A DNA stretch of 64,000 nucleotides. Origin: Glandiceps talaboti. Lineage: Eukaryota > Hemichordata > Enteropneusta > Spengelidae. Below are positions 32,658 to 46,800 of this stretch, piece by piece. Each line of letters opens with the position of its first letter. Position 1 is the stretch's first letter. Position numbers and translations under genes: made by a program. The notes beneath the pieces were generated by a model. It did no database searches. It was given only the letters and a program-made list of their open reading frames with translations, and was not told where the DNA came from. The stretch is from the NCBI RefSeq assembly GCF_964340395.1, contig NC_135556.1, positions 24,417,723 to 24,481,722 on the forward strand, given 5' to 3'.

Positions 32658-35589
32658 TGCCATGCCTATAGCACTACTGAACTGTAACAGTTCAGTTGTG
32701 CTAAAAATCAGGGAAAGTAATGGTAACTTTGAATATTTTGACCCATATTTCCAACACAGCAGAACTAGTGATATAGGCACACATTGTATAAATTCCATAT
32801 TTGTGGTTGTGCATGGTATAATAATTTATATATTAAGACACAAGCATTGCTTTCATTTGTTGCTTAAAATATCCTGAAGTAAGTATACAGCCTTAATCAA
32901 TCAATAAGGAGAATGCCACTTGTACAAGTCACTATAAGCCTTGAACCCATGACATCATTATACTGTACATACTCTACATGTTGGCAGTTATTCATTCCTC
33001 AGTTCAAATATCCATCTCTGCAGAGCAAGTATTTGAGTGCCCACAACAACAAATCTATTTGTCAAGCCACAATCATACATTCTTAGGCTAAAAGAGAAGT
33101 GTGTATGCCAGGTGTGTATGTGTGCATGTGGAGGTGTGGGTGGAGGGTGTGTGTATGTGTATGTGTATGTGTATGAAGAAAGCAAAAAGAGTATAACAAC
33201 CTGCCACCACAATAAGTATTTTCATTGACACAACCAAACTTAAGTAACTTTAGAGTTTCAAATTGGCAGCTTGAATCTTCCTTGTCTCATTCCATGGTGA
33301 TGTTGATTTAATTTTGCTCACACCTAGATGAAATGTATCGTTTTACATCCATGGGTACAATCAGACAACACAGTTTGTTATGAATTATACAAAAAAATTG
33401 AGACACTGCTCGAGTGCATGCACATAAAATGTAAAAGTTTTGTGTTTGAATCTTTCTTGTCCCATCAGACAGTGATACTGACTTTTGTTCAAATTTAGAT
33501 AAAATGTATTATTAGTAGTAATAATGTATCTCACGCTATCAAACACTAAAAGACATGTCCACACCATGGTTTCCATTTTGGTACAAAATACATTGTAAAA
33601 GTTTATTTCCAAAGTACAAGAAAAAAGTTATCAAAACACTATAAAGAAATAACTGATGCTTATAAACATGATATCCCATTAAGTTGGGATGATGAGTGTC
33701 TAGTTCAGGATACCATGGCAACTACAAAGGCCATAGTAGGACCATGGCAACTATACAAAGGAAGTACCAATAGTACCTGGTTTAAGCTCAAACTGAGCTA
33801 AACAAGCATATCTTTGCCCAGTTCGTTTGATGCATACATGTGTTATGCAACACACATTAAATGTCGAGCACAGTGATGGTAAAAACTTTGCAAAAATTTG
33901 GTATGTTAACCTGCCACAGTAATATCACAACTACCAGACTAGCAGACAGCAGATGTTAGTAGACAGATCAGAAGAGTTGCACATATATCAATAGAAAACA
34001 CAGCTTTGTTTTGAACTTGTCAATGGAATGATATGGGGAAAGAATGACTCCATATAGCAACTTACAATGTACAAACAATCATAGCTTCTATAAAGGATGT
34101 ACAAAGAACATCATTTTACTTTCCACATCTACAGATACTTTGCCAGTGTTCTAGTCTAGTAAGACTGAGTTTGAGCTTCTTGGAAGAGTACATTCAACTA
34201 AAAATGTCAAAATGAAATGAGAATTTGAAGATGTCTTGACCCTGGTGACTATAGCTGTGTCATTTTTGACTCTGGTGAATAGTGCACATTTTCAAAGTAG
34301 AAAGTTCCCATAATGATATTGATATTCGGACACAACCTGTATGCTTTCCAAATGATGATGAAAGCATGGCTGACATGTTGCAATATGGTAGAGGAAAAGA
34401 AAAGAATTATTCTAAAAAGCAAGAGCTTCATTCGTTGTGTGATGGAGCTTTATGTGGTCTTTGTTTTATGGTGATCAAATCAACCAAAAACATTTCAATG
34501 TGGTCCTGGTCAGTAATTATCATATACTTTCATAAATTTGAATAATCATTTGAACAAGATACCACACATGTGATTTGTGTATATATATATATCTATATAA
34601 AACAAGAATTTCATTACAACCAGGAAATCAGCTAGTAGTTGCCTATCCTTTGCGATGCTTTCATTGAAATGCATAACATACTTTCATTGGAAGTATTATA
34701 TTTGGACTTTCACTGGAAAATTGCAATTTTATAAAACGGAATAAGTTATCAGTGAAAACAAAGTACACTTGCATTTTAAATTTCAGTATCAAAGTTGTAG
34801 TGGTTAACTATATAATGCAATATTGTATGCAGTCAGTGACTAGATGATATAAGATTGGATGAAAAGGAAAACAACATACACAAATATGAAATGCCATGTA
34901 TGTTCTATTCATAATGAGCAACCATGCTTAGATAGAGTGTTCTTTTGCCATCCTATCAGACACCACTTCACTTCAAAGAGAAGTCTGATTAGGGTTGAAC
35001 AGTCTAAAGTCCATCATTTCTTACATTTTCATAAATTTAGATATTAATGGATTTTTTTAATAGAATATATCATCTTATTTCTGTTGTACTGACGAAACTG
35101 GCAGTTCAGGAATAGTGTCTACCACTCATTTTCTTAACAATGTGTTGTTGTAGTACTTAGCCATGTTATTTTTGGTCGGAATAATAAACAAGAACTTACT
35201 CAGTACAATTTCATCCAATCTTTCACACAACTATAGGAAAAAGCTATTGAGAATAAAGAACTGGTTAAAAATTAGCAAGAAAATGTACAATGCTAAAACA
35301 AAATTATACATGTCTTGTGATAAAGATAAAGACATATACAGAGCTTCATCTCAGTTGTGCTTTATCCTGTCAGTGTTGACGCTATCCTATAGTTCATTAT
35401 CATAAAATATGCAAATTTATGTGCTGATTAAAATGTAAACCACGCCTCCTGAACTTGATGGACATTTGTGTTAGTATTGCCAAATACAGTATCTACAAGG
35501 ACTAAAAAACATTATGCAGTCTTGCTGAGACTTTGTGTGATTTGCTAAAATCAATATTTCATTTATGGCAATGGTAAAATCTTAAAAAC

Positions 35590-35725
35590 TTTCAGCTCTA
35601 AATTTCATGCTGAAAAATATCACTCTTAGCATCATAAAAATTGGTCAGACCATTGTGAGATATCAACATACAGACAGACAGACAGACACACATGTACATA
35701 CATACATACATACATACATACAGAC
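35590..35725. repeat. interspersed element with CAGA/CATA tail, possible copy 3
   Basis: AAAATTGGTCAGACCATTGT followed by ATCAACATACAGACAGACAG and (CATA)n repeats the arrangement of the two CA-tailed elements, though only the last 20 bases before the tail are clearly alike. Confidence 0.4.
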
Positions 35726-38023
35726 TGACTAACATCGCCACAAGATAATGCCTCATTTAGTGCCTTGAGCACACAGAGTAGATATAATTAAAACAGACGA
35801 TTGTGGCATTGGGTAGGTAACTTATTGTAAATTCATAATACACAAAAAATAACATAATACTCTAGTCTGTACACTAAATAATTAATTATATATCAGAATT
35901 AAAGTAAATCACATGCCAAAAAAATAAAGACATAAAATATTGTATGATTATTTCACATGAAAATAGAGTAATTAATGGTCACATAATATAATGCTATCAA
36001 AAATAAAAAATATCATCTTTGTGGCATATTACTTATACCACTACTATTACTTTTCTTATTTAAAAATGCCAATAATAGCAAATGTCATCCACTAATATAC
36101 TTCCAAAAAAATTTCATCTATTAATTATCATCAGTTTTTTTTTTCACTTGGATAAAAAAAGGTGTGGTTCATCATTGGTCAACACTATTCTGTTTGTATA
36201 TTCATATTTGTACTGAAGCTGTGGTTCCATGTACTAATGCACACATTAATAAAAATACAGTGGTTGCTATGGTAACACAAATCTGACTCCATCTATTGAC
36301 CCGTGTCTACATCATTTTACCAAACAAAAGAGAATGAATTCCTGTTTCAAGTCATTTCACAATTGCAATGTGTTTTTTTGTGTGTCAGTTAATTTCAAAG
36401 TACACATGCAGTGACAATGACTTATTGCAAGCTAGCAAAATTATGGCAGCATTTGGTAAAGGTCATTTCTAGAAAAGAAACAGTAGAAACTTGTCTGACT
36501 CTAGTTATATTACAAGAGAATTCCCTGTTTGACCATTCTCACATAAGATACGAGAACAAGCAATGTCACAGCATACAAATTCAGTCACAACTGAGAGATT
36601 TTGGTTGAGTGCATAAAACGGTCGTTTGACCTGAACAGTATGGAGAAGAAGACAACATATCACAGACACATACTGACTGTGAGAAGGCAGGCATTCATCA
36701 TACAAAGTTACCATGGTAATTACAATGTCATATTCACCAGTGATTGATAACGAGAGTTACAACTCATTCAACCACTAGGGAAAATTCATTACACAGTATG
36801 CACACTATATACAGCAATCCACAAAGACACAGCATACGAACAGATACATACTCTATTTGTACATTCACACACAATAGATTTTAGAGTGAATTGAACAACA
36901 ACTTTCAGAAAAACGCATGAACTGTGCTAGTATAGTACTGCCTGTATTATCACAGAATGTGGGAAACCTGGCCACATGGACAGTCAAAACTGGTCAATTC
37001 ATTCACAGAGCAATCAATCAATTCTAGTACATAAAATATGTAATTATTTTTGGAATGTCAGAGTATGTTTGCCTTATAGTGATACTAACTAGCCGACTAT
37101 CTACCTTGTTTTTCACATCAAATTTATTCACTTGAATAATCAAATACCCATCTAAAAATATCAACGATATTTGAATGGTATGTGATGTATTGCAAAATAG
37201 AGGTTGCTGATTTCATACAACAGTAACATTCACACTGACAAATTGCGTTTTTCCTAATTTGCATTATTCAAGCGTCTTTCACAGAATTTACTGCAGAGGT
37301 TAGTACAGATGACAAGCTGAAATAAAGCTGAATTGATCACGGCTACTAACAATTCACATTTAACTTGAAGATCCTACTTGGTATTAAAATGTAACTTGAA
37401 TTCATTTCAGCTTTGTTTTGTTTGTTTGTTTAAAATTTATTTCCAATCTTGTGACTTGGGAAACGAAAGAAAAATCAAACAAACAAACAAACAAACACAC
37501 CAACAATCCTATTTAGTACCTTTTTACCTAAATAATGGAATGCAAGCCAATAAAGTAATAGTTTTCAACATATCATGATAATTATCTTTCCTACCAGAAT
37601 GACCTCTTTACTATAAATTTTCACAAATTTGTCGACAAACATCAAATATTTTCCCCAACTAATACTTTATATGGGCATGATTGGAATGCTGGATGTTGTC
37701 GTCCTTGTCTGATGACGACAAACAACTACAAATTTGCTGAAAATAACATTTACGACCTTTCTCACGAAGCAGAACGTATTACTCATAACATTTTTACACA
37801 ATAACAGTGATGATGCACAAGGAAAACAAAAAGCCACTTTCCACATGACGTACAACAATTGCGTAAAAATATATATAACTGGCTCCCATGGGGTATAGTC
37901 TGAGATGTTGCCAAGTATACTCATGTACATATTTTGATATTCTGATGTTGCATGCTACTCTAGCCAATGAATTCATGAAAAAGAAAACAAATGATTTCTA
38001 GAAGGCGTGTGTTTAAAAGTTTA

Positions 38024-38490
38024 ACCAATAGCCAGAGAGATTACATCTGCCAGTTATGAAATATTAGCCAATAACAATAGAGATTACATCTGCCAGTTAT
38101 GAAATATTAGCCAATAACAATAGAGATTACATCTGCCAGTTATGAAATATTAGCCAATAGCCAAAGAGATTACATCTGCCAGTTATGAAATATTAGCCAA
38201 TAGCCAAAGAGATTACATCTGCCAGTTATGAAATATTAGCCAATAGCCAAAGAGATTACATGTCAGTTATGAAATATTAGCCAATAGCGAAAGAGATTAC
38301 ATCTGCCAGTTATGAAATATTAGCCAATAGCCACAGAGATTACATCTGCCAGTGTTAATTATAAAATATTAGCCAACCATCATACAGATTACATTTGCAT
38401 GTTATGAAATATTACCAATAGCCACGGAGATAACATCTGCCCGGGGTTAATGAACAAAATATTAGCCAATAAGTATAGAGATTACATCAG
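38024..38490. repeat. 43 bp minisatellite with a CCAAT box in each unit, about 11 copies
   Basis: The unit reads GATTACATCTGCCAGTTATG then AAATATTAGCCAATAGCCAAAGA. The central copies are nearly identical and the outer ones decayed. It is 2.2 kb beyond the Mastermind stop codon. Confidence 0.93.
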
Positions 38491-39220
38491 CAAATCTTGA
38501 TTGTATTAAATCAGACTGACTTGAATTCTTTTATACCATGGCAGGTACTTTTGTACTAGCCATGCTAATAAATGTCATATATAGATTGATATAATATCAA
38601 AATCATTTAGGCGTGACTTGATTTCTGAAACTTCAGAAAAAATTGACAAGAACGTTATTTGTTTCTTAATTTGTAAAAAAAAATGATCAATGTCGCACAC
38701 CAATCAAATTAATGTCAACAACATGGATAAATACAATTTTACAAATATTATCACTCTGATAAAAAATGCGTTATTAATTTCTGATGATTGTTCACTCACA
38801 TTGTGTAAGTTTGTCTTTTCTGAAATATAACACCAAATATCACTCATTTATTTCTGAGCCATAGTAATTTTATGATTAAAATCTCACGAGACTCATAACC
38901 CCCTAGGTTGTCATCCAATATTCCGTATTCATTGTGTAAGGCTAATTACAATTTCCTTGTATAAGGTATAGAAATAATCTCCTCTCTTCCTACAAATGTA
39001 TGGTCTGTCATTTTCTACTGGAATTTAGATGTACCTTATATTTTGATTTTTTACCTGGACAATGAAGTAAAAACCTACAAAAAATAGTAAAGAAAGAAAC
39101 TGTGACCCATACCAGGTATTTAAATGAGATAGTGACATACATAGGATTCATTTCACTACATTCCAACATCAATAAAATCAATAAAATCATAATCTATTGA
39201 CAAATTTCTCAATAAAATGA

Positions 39221-39413
<193 letters not shown>

Positions 39414-39789
39414 CATGCTCTGAACATGGAGGTAGTTAAGGGCTCCTGCCATGGTCTGAATGAAAGACCTATATGTGTATTAGGTGAGGCCTCCTTTTAC
39501 CACATACATAGCTATTTCCTGCATGTAGAAGGTAAATATAGAAAACAATAATAAGGCAGACAGCTCAGACTTTCTGTATGGATTACTCATCTGTACAAGG
39601 CTACACTGACTTCCTGCGGTAAAAAATACACAAGGTAGATACACAAAAACTACAGCCAGGAAGAGTGGTTGTATTTATATGTGACTTGCTAACTATCTTA
39701 TACTAGACTGTTGCACATGTAAAACTTATAATTCGTGATAAGTTACAAATGCCTTTGTAGCTGCAGATGTCTGGATTTATATTTCTTGT

Positions 39790-40080
39790 AAGTGAGCACA
39801 GATGATGTTCCAACACCTGAAAGGTGTACTTTGAATTTACAGGTGTACATAGACTCAACACGCATATTGAACTTGATTGGAAGGTATAGGTGTACACAGC
39901 CTGACATGCAAATTGCAAATGATATTGGAAGGCATTCTATGAATGCACCTGTGGAGGTGTACAGAGCCAAACATGGATATTGATAGGAAAGTGTTGGACT
40001 GGAGAGTGGTTTTTGAATATATGACAACAAAATTGACTGGAAGTCGATTCTGAATGTACATAGACTGATATGGAAATTGA
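39790..40080. repeat. degenerate repeats of GGTGTACATAGACTGACATG type
   Basis: Phrases such as AGGTGTACATAGACT, AGGTGTACACAGCCTGACAT, AGGTGTACAGAGCCAAACAT and ATGTACATAGACTGATATGG recur at intervals of about 50-60 bases. The copies are too decayed to define a unit exactly. This may lie in the Mastermind 3' UTR. Confidence 0.55.
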
Positions 40081-40117
40081 CAGAAAAATGAACAAACACA
40101 GCCAGACACACACATAA

Positions 40118-40120
<3 letters not shown>

Positions 40121-40183
<63 letters not shown>
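40121..40183. repeat. CA microsatellite, 31 units
   Basis: Uninterrupted CA for about 63 bp, 0.5 kb after the Mastermind stop codon. It may be in the 3' UTR. Confidence 0.97.
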
Positions 40184-40185
<2 letters not shown>

Positions 40186-40700
40186 ATAGATTTGTATACA
40201 GACATACGACAGATATTAGAAAGTCACCATACTCTATCTCTACACAAGTACAGTCATCTTTGATAACCCTTGACATTCAAAAAGATAACAAAAGAAGCCC
40301 TAAGTTAATGGTAGATAATAGTTATGGAACCACTAGCTTCAGTATAAAAAATTAATAATATTTGGTCCAATGCATATAAAATTTGTTTGACATTGACAGG
40401 AAGAACAATTCTGGGTATAAAAATGAAAACTAAATTAAACCTATGGTGAAATATACAAAAAAAACAAGTTACTCTCACTTACATGTATACAACATTTTTC
40501 ATACATCTTATATATTTACAAAATTTATGATTTAGTTTGTAACTTTTATGAGCTGTGGTAAAAAGACATACAGGAGGGTAAACATTACCCCAGTATATAA
40601 TAACAGGTTCCATCCTTGCATTTCTTTGAAATAAAAGTCTAGACGTAATATATTATAAAATGAGACCTGCCATATATTTGTTGAGTCACCTGGTTGCTGT

Positions 40701-41478
40701 TTACGCAGACAGCTTGTTGAGTATTTCATCCCAGTCTGAATTGTTAAGGGTATCTAGTATATCCGAATCACTTACTAAAGCTGTATTTGCCAATAAATCT
40801 GCATCAAGTCCAAATTCTGGCTGCATTGCTGTACTAGCTGATGAAAATGTTGGATTTGTACTACCTACTACATTGGAAACTCTATGTTGTACCACTTGTC
40901 TGTTTACCGTTTGTCTCTGGTTTAGTTGTCCCTGTAACCCATAACTTAACTGACTCTGTTGTTGTGCTCCCAAGTTGGGGGGCACCACACCTGATTGTTT
41001 TTTGATTGTTTGATTGTGAAAACTTGTGTTGTTTATTCTTGCATTGCCATAGTTACTGCCTGGTCGAATTGCAATGTTGCTTTGTGGTGTATTTGTCCTT
41101 TGTTGGCTTGTAGTGGTAAATGGTGATGGTTGGCGTTGGTTCCAGCCAGGTCCTCCAGCATTCAGTTGTTGTGCAACAGTTTGGTTTGGATACATACTAC
41201 TGTTCGGAACATTTCTAGTGCCAGTACTCATGGCTAATGCTGCATTCAGAGCTCTTTCTCTCTGCAATGCATCACCATTGTAATGACCACTTAGTCCTAG
41301 GCCATTACTTTGAGCTGCATCAAGTGATGGGTTTTGTCCAGCCCTAACAACTGTTGGGTTTTGACTGTTGACAAGGCCTGTACTCTGTCCACTAACCATG
41401 GCTACACGTTGTCCAGTGGGTAAATTAGCACTTTGTCGCATCATTGCCTGTTGAGTTTGGATGTGTGGATGAGTCTGC

Positions 41479-41530
<52 letters not shown>

Positions 41531-42079
41531 GCTGTTGTTGTTGTTGTTGTTGTTGTTGTTGTGCTGTTCTAACACTCATTCCTGAGTATGCTGCTGGGCC
41601 AGCTACAGTTGTACTTGCATGAGGTTGACCACCTGTTCTTGCTTGCGTTGGGTTATTTCCAGGCAGTTGATTGGTTGTTAAAGATGCAAGTGTCCTAGAT
41701 TGTGGTGGGTTACTTCCAGGGAGTTGATTGGTTGGTACAGCTGAATGTGTCAATTGTGATTGGTTGTTTCCAGGTAACTGACTGTTGGGTAAAGCTGAAT
41801 GTGTCCTTGGTTGTGATTGCAGGGTACTACCTGATAACTGACTACTTGGTAAAGCTGAATGTGGTCTCGGAAGATTTGTATTTGGAGGATGTTGTACTGG
41901 GAGTGCAAGATGTTGTCTACTGTTACTTTGATATGCTACAGCACCTGCATTTGGATTTGGAGTCATTGGGAAATGGCGATTAGCACTACCTTGTCTAGGA
42001 TTGGAGTTGATAACTTGTGACATCGTATTTGGTCTGTTGATTGCAAAGGGTGGCTGCTGTTGCTGCTGCTGCTGTTGTT

Positions 42080-42110
<31 letters not shown>

Positions 42111-43820
42111 TTGTTGTTGTTGTTGAAGTTGTGAAGTTTGCTGTTGAAGTTGTGAAGTTTGTTGTTGATGCTGTACTTGAGTTGTTTGCTGTGCCAATGA
42201 TGGTTGTGTTGTTGGTCTGGTGGTGTACTGTGGAGGGGGACGATTCCAATATCTTTTGAGCTGTTCTTGTTGTAATCTATCATCTCTCAATTGTTGTTGT
42301 TCCTGTTTATGTTGTTCTAGTATCTGTCTATGTTGTTCCTGAAGTTTCCGTTCATTTTGTAATCGAAGTTGTTCTTGCTGTTTTAGCATGAGTTGCTGAC
42401 GGAGGTACTCTTGTTTCTGACGTTTGCGACCCTCTTCTACCGATATCGGTATACGCTGTTGTTCTGACGAATGTGATGGCAGAGCCACAAATTGATTTCT
42501 TGGAATTAGCCTATTCTGTTGCCCCACTTGATGAGCATTGTTAGGAAAGGTTTGTGTAGCATATGCAACAGATGCATCAGGTTCCCGTTTAAAGGTTGCA
42601 AAGACTGGTCTGTTACCTTGCACATTTTGTGCTGTTGGCATATTATCTTGGAACTGTGGAGGCAGATCTAGGGCATCTGGCATGTGAGATAATGGTTTAG
42701 TTTTACCGTAAGTCAGACTGGGATCATTGCCAGCTGGGTTCAACATACCACCTGGTTTTTGATCTTGCATCTTGGGATGCATTTGCTGTACCTGCTGCAG
42801 TCTTTTCATATCTTCTTGTTGCTGCTGCATCTGATGAACTGCAGACAGAGATGCCTGCGTTGCTACTCCGTATGGAACTTCACTTTTAATGGCACTGGAA
42901 GTAGACACGGGGTAATGGAAAGTCATATTCTGTTGCTGTTGTTGCTGTTGCTGTTGTTGTTGATGTTGTTGTTGTTGTCGTTGATGTTGGTGCAATAGTT
43001 GGTATTTCTGAGCTGCCATTTGTTTCAACTGTTCAGAATGGCTTAGTCCTGTACTGGTAGTGTCTTGCATAGAGAAATCCATATGAGGGTGCTGGGTGGT
43101 ATCACCAGTTAGGTTTTGTGGTGGACAACCACTAGGATTCAGCATATTCTCTAGAGTGTTTGTTGGTTTGCTACCAGGCATATTCACATTAGGTGAATTT
43201 ACTGGTTCTTGTTTCATACCCACATTAGCTTGTTCATCTAGTTGACGTAGTTTTTCAAGCAACTCTGTCTCCTCTTCTTTCAGATCTCTTTCTAACTTTC
43301 CGAGCGCTTCAGGATCATTAGCCATGAGATTATTGAGGAAATCTTGAATCATGTTTTCATTCATTGGTGATCCCGTCAATATAGCCTCAATATCAGGCAT
43401 ACCATCTTGTTTGCTTGGATCAAGTAAGGCTTGTTCAGCACAAGAGTTATGACTCATAGGTTCGCGTTTACACAGTGGCTTTTCCAAATGTAACGACTCC
43501 TGACTTGGTGGTTGGCACTGACTGTCATTTCTCATCATATCTGGATGGAGGCCATTTTGTGATGGTTGCATTGATTGACTACTGACAGTAGATCGAACTG
43601 TTACATCAACATTGGTCTGAATGGTTTCACTTCCTGTTTGTTGTACAATGGAAACAGATAAACTTGGTACAGTGTCCATGCCATGACCTGATGATGCTTG
43701 TGTACAAGGTCTCTTTGGGGAAGGGTTGCCTTCATGACCATTTGGTAATGAAACATTCTCTCCATTAGATAACTTAGCATTGGGTGATCCACCAGTCTCC
43801 AATTTCCTCTTTATTTTTTG
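40701..43820 (-). CDS. MAML: Mastermind-like coding exon 2 (residues 105-1143), activation region
   Basis: A 3120-base uninterrupted exon starting after atcttgcag| with QKIKRKLETGGSP. Glutamine runs: 11 Q at residues 391-401, 24 Q at 670-693 and 29 Q at 858-886, coded by mixed CAA and CAG. An acidic stretch near residues 245-305 (IQDFLNNLM ... KEEETELLEKLRQL) and the C-terminal DILDTLNNSDWDEILNKL resemble the acidic activation segments of vertebrate MAMLs. Much of the rest is Gln/Asn/Pro/Ser-rich and disordered. The stop is TAA at 40701-40703. Other-frame poly-Val, poly-Leu, poly-Asn and poly-Thr reading frames across the Q tracts are shadows. Confidence 0.95.
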
Positions 43821-46800
43821 CTGCAAGATAAAATAATTCAAACATTAATTAGTCTTTATTCAATATAGTTCTTCTTATTAATTCTTTGCCAAATCTTTTA
43901 ACTTTTTATTTTTTTCCCATTGCAAGATTTGTGGAATGGGGTGTCAGTCATCCAGTCAGTCAGCCATGCAGTCAGTCAGTAAGCCAGCCAGTCAGTCAGC
44001 CAGTCAGTCAGTCAGTCAGTCAGTCAGTCAGTCAGTCAGTCAGTCAGTCAGTCAGCCAGCCAGCCAGCCAGTCAGTCAGTCAGTCAGTCAGTCAGTCAGT
44101 CAGTCAGTCAGTCAGTCAGTCAGTCAGTCAGTCAGTCAGCCATGCAGTCAGTCAGTCAGTCAGTCAGTCAGCCAGCAGTCAGTCAGTCAGTCAGTCAATC
44201 AATCAATCAGCCAGTCAGACAGACAGTCAGTCAGTCAGTCAGTCAGTCAGCCAGTCAGTCATGCAGTCAGTCAGTCAGTCAGTCAGTCAGTCAGTCAGTC
44301 AGTCAGTCAGTCAGCCAGTCAGTCAGTCAGTCAGTCAGCCAGTCAGTCAGTCAGCCAGCAGTCAGTCAGTCAGTCAGTCAATCAATCAATCAGCCAGTCA
44401 GACAGTCAGTCAGTCAGTCAGTCAGTCAGCCTGTCAGTCAGTCAGCCCTGAAGCAGAGGATAACTGTAAAACTATTAAGTGGTAGCATAGAACTGAATTA
44501 ACATGACAATTGAGTTCAATCAATTTATAAGGTTCTCTTTGATCAACGATTCTCTGCAATATAGAGTGACAAATTAAGGTTTACAATTCTTTCCAGATAT
44601 CACTTCTGAGCTAAAAATTCTTGGTTTAGTAATTAACTAATTCCAACAATACCAATATTATTTTTATTTGAAACAGTATCAGACAAACCTTATCAATATG
44701 GGTCAAAGTGAAACTGCAGTCACTAAAGGCCACAGTTGACATTGGAATTTGAGGCAAAGTTGATGATACAGTGAGTAATGATACAGTGAGTTACGCAGGG
44801 TTAAAGTTGACATACAGTTACTAAGGGTCAAAGTTGACTGCAGTTACTTAGGGTCAAAAGTGACATAGTCAGTGAGCCAGTCAGTCTTACTGACTAAGGG
44901 TCATGGTTGACATATAAATACTAAGGGTCAAAGTTGACTGTACAGTTACTAAGGGTCGATGTTGGCATACAGTTACGAAGTGTTTAAGTTGTTCATTCAG
45001 TTTCAAAAAGATCACCCACTTTGGTGATACAGTGTTGTACATGTAGCAATGCCAGTTTACACTGTCTGTGACTTCCTAATACATTCCATCCATACCTACA
45101 TGTAAATCATCCTTCTTGTACAACTTGTGAAAGGCTGACTGATAAACAGGATCACTGTACATGACGTACTTCCTGACTTCCTGAGGTGTATGACATGAAC
45201 AACAAAGAGACTGCTGTAGATACTTACTGGCCTGACATGAACAACAAAGACACTGCTATAGGTATTCATTGGCTTTCACCTGGCCTACATATAACTACAA
45301 TTAGCTGTTATCACAACATCTGAAATCACTGAGTTGACACGAACTATTTCACCAACTCAGTAATCGTTCATCTTTGTATGACCATCCACTAAAACTTGAC
45401 AATAGTTTGCTAAAGTTTTCAAACCCTCATAAGTTATGGATATTCACTACAGTTTGAAAACTGTCTGCTAACATTTTAAAACCATGGTATAGAGATAGGA
45501 AATTTTTTACGCTTTCCCTGTCATATTCTTCCAAGTATAATTTTCATGCGAAACCACTTTATGATATGTTGGGATCTCTCATTTAATTTATCCATTTACC
45601 ATTTTCAAAAAAAAAACAAGACTTGACATGATAATTCAATGTTTACATAATATATACATGAACATGAATATAAACAAAGAGATATTATGAGTAATTGTTT
45701 TTATTCTGCATGAAAAGTACGGTAAGATTCATTACAGATTCTCTTTGCTTAAATGTAAACAAAATTATCAAGATTTTGTCAGAATTCCACCTTAGGGAAT
45801 GAATGTTGCCCTGGACAGCTATACAAAGACAAACTGAATGCATAATAATGTACAATTTACATCTATCACTCATTAAACTCCATTGATACATTGGTACATA
45901 AAAAGAAATACAGTTTAAATAAATTCGGACAAAACACTATCAAACCTATTCCTGAAGTTGACTCTTTAAAATAGAACATTTTCCCTAATTAAATTTGAAC
46001 ATATGTTGAGATGTATAAATAATTACAGAAAAAGAGGAAATTTTCACTGCAGAGGTCCTGGTACTAGCATGTAAGTATTAACTATTACTATACACAACCT
46101 ATATCTATAAACACACATAATGCTACAGTGTATACAAAGAATGTGTTCATTATACTAGTGTACTGACCTTTGATGGCTAGATTTGTTACAATGTATACAT
46201 TATACAACCACATATCTGCATAGGGCCACCCTTTTTAATTTTATGTTTCTCACATAACACCACCATATAATCAAATAATGTGTTGGTCTCAATCTGTTTA
46301 AAAAAGTAAGTGCATGTATGTATGTGTGTGTGTGCATGTGCTGTGTGTGTGCTTATGTGTGTGTAGGTGTGTACATGTTGGTGGTTTTCAATTTGTAATA
46401 ATATATTTAACTGGATGACTTAGAAAAGACAAATCCAGTGCATTTTGAATTCAAAATTTCAGCCATAAAGGATCATTTTCACCCCATATACACAAGTGTG
46501 GCACTGCCACATCAGTGATGATGTCCAACCTTTTTCTAATCTGACTATTGATGACAATTTTTTTTCTATTTTGCAGAGAGGGAAAACATGGTCAGTTGGC
46601 ACACGAGAAACATAAAAATAATATGGGTTGTCCACATAAACTGATCATGATGACTGAGTTTTTGTTACAATACAACCAGATTTCTGATTTACATGAAACT
46701 GACACAAACTATATGTGCTGTGGTAAGACAGGAAGTTTTCAAATGACTCAACACTGCACATTTTTTATGATGATAATTTATTTGAGTGGTAACCAAGAAA

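Noticed and set aside
34282-34545. 87-codon plus frame between the protease and Mastermind
   Set aside because: Starts at GTG rather than ATG, no recognisable domain and no neighbouring exons.
38024-38490. CRISPR-like spacing of 43 bp repeats
   Set aside because: Whole units repeat head to tail without unique spacers, and the DNA is from an animal nucleus; it is a minisatellite. The same reasoning rejects the arrays at 16602, 22065 and 49236.
41702-42998. Poly-Val, poly-Leu, poly-Asn and poly-Thr frames over the Mastermind exon
   Set aside because: Out-of-frame or antisense readings of the CAA/CAG glutamine tracts of the real gene.
43886-44501. Three overlapping plus-strand frames of 119-199 codons rich in Ser, Gln and Val
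   Set aside because: They are produced by a CAGT tandem array that has no stop in any frame; there is no unique sequence, start context or family.
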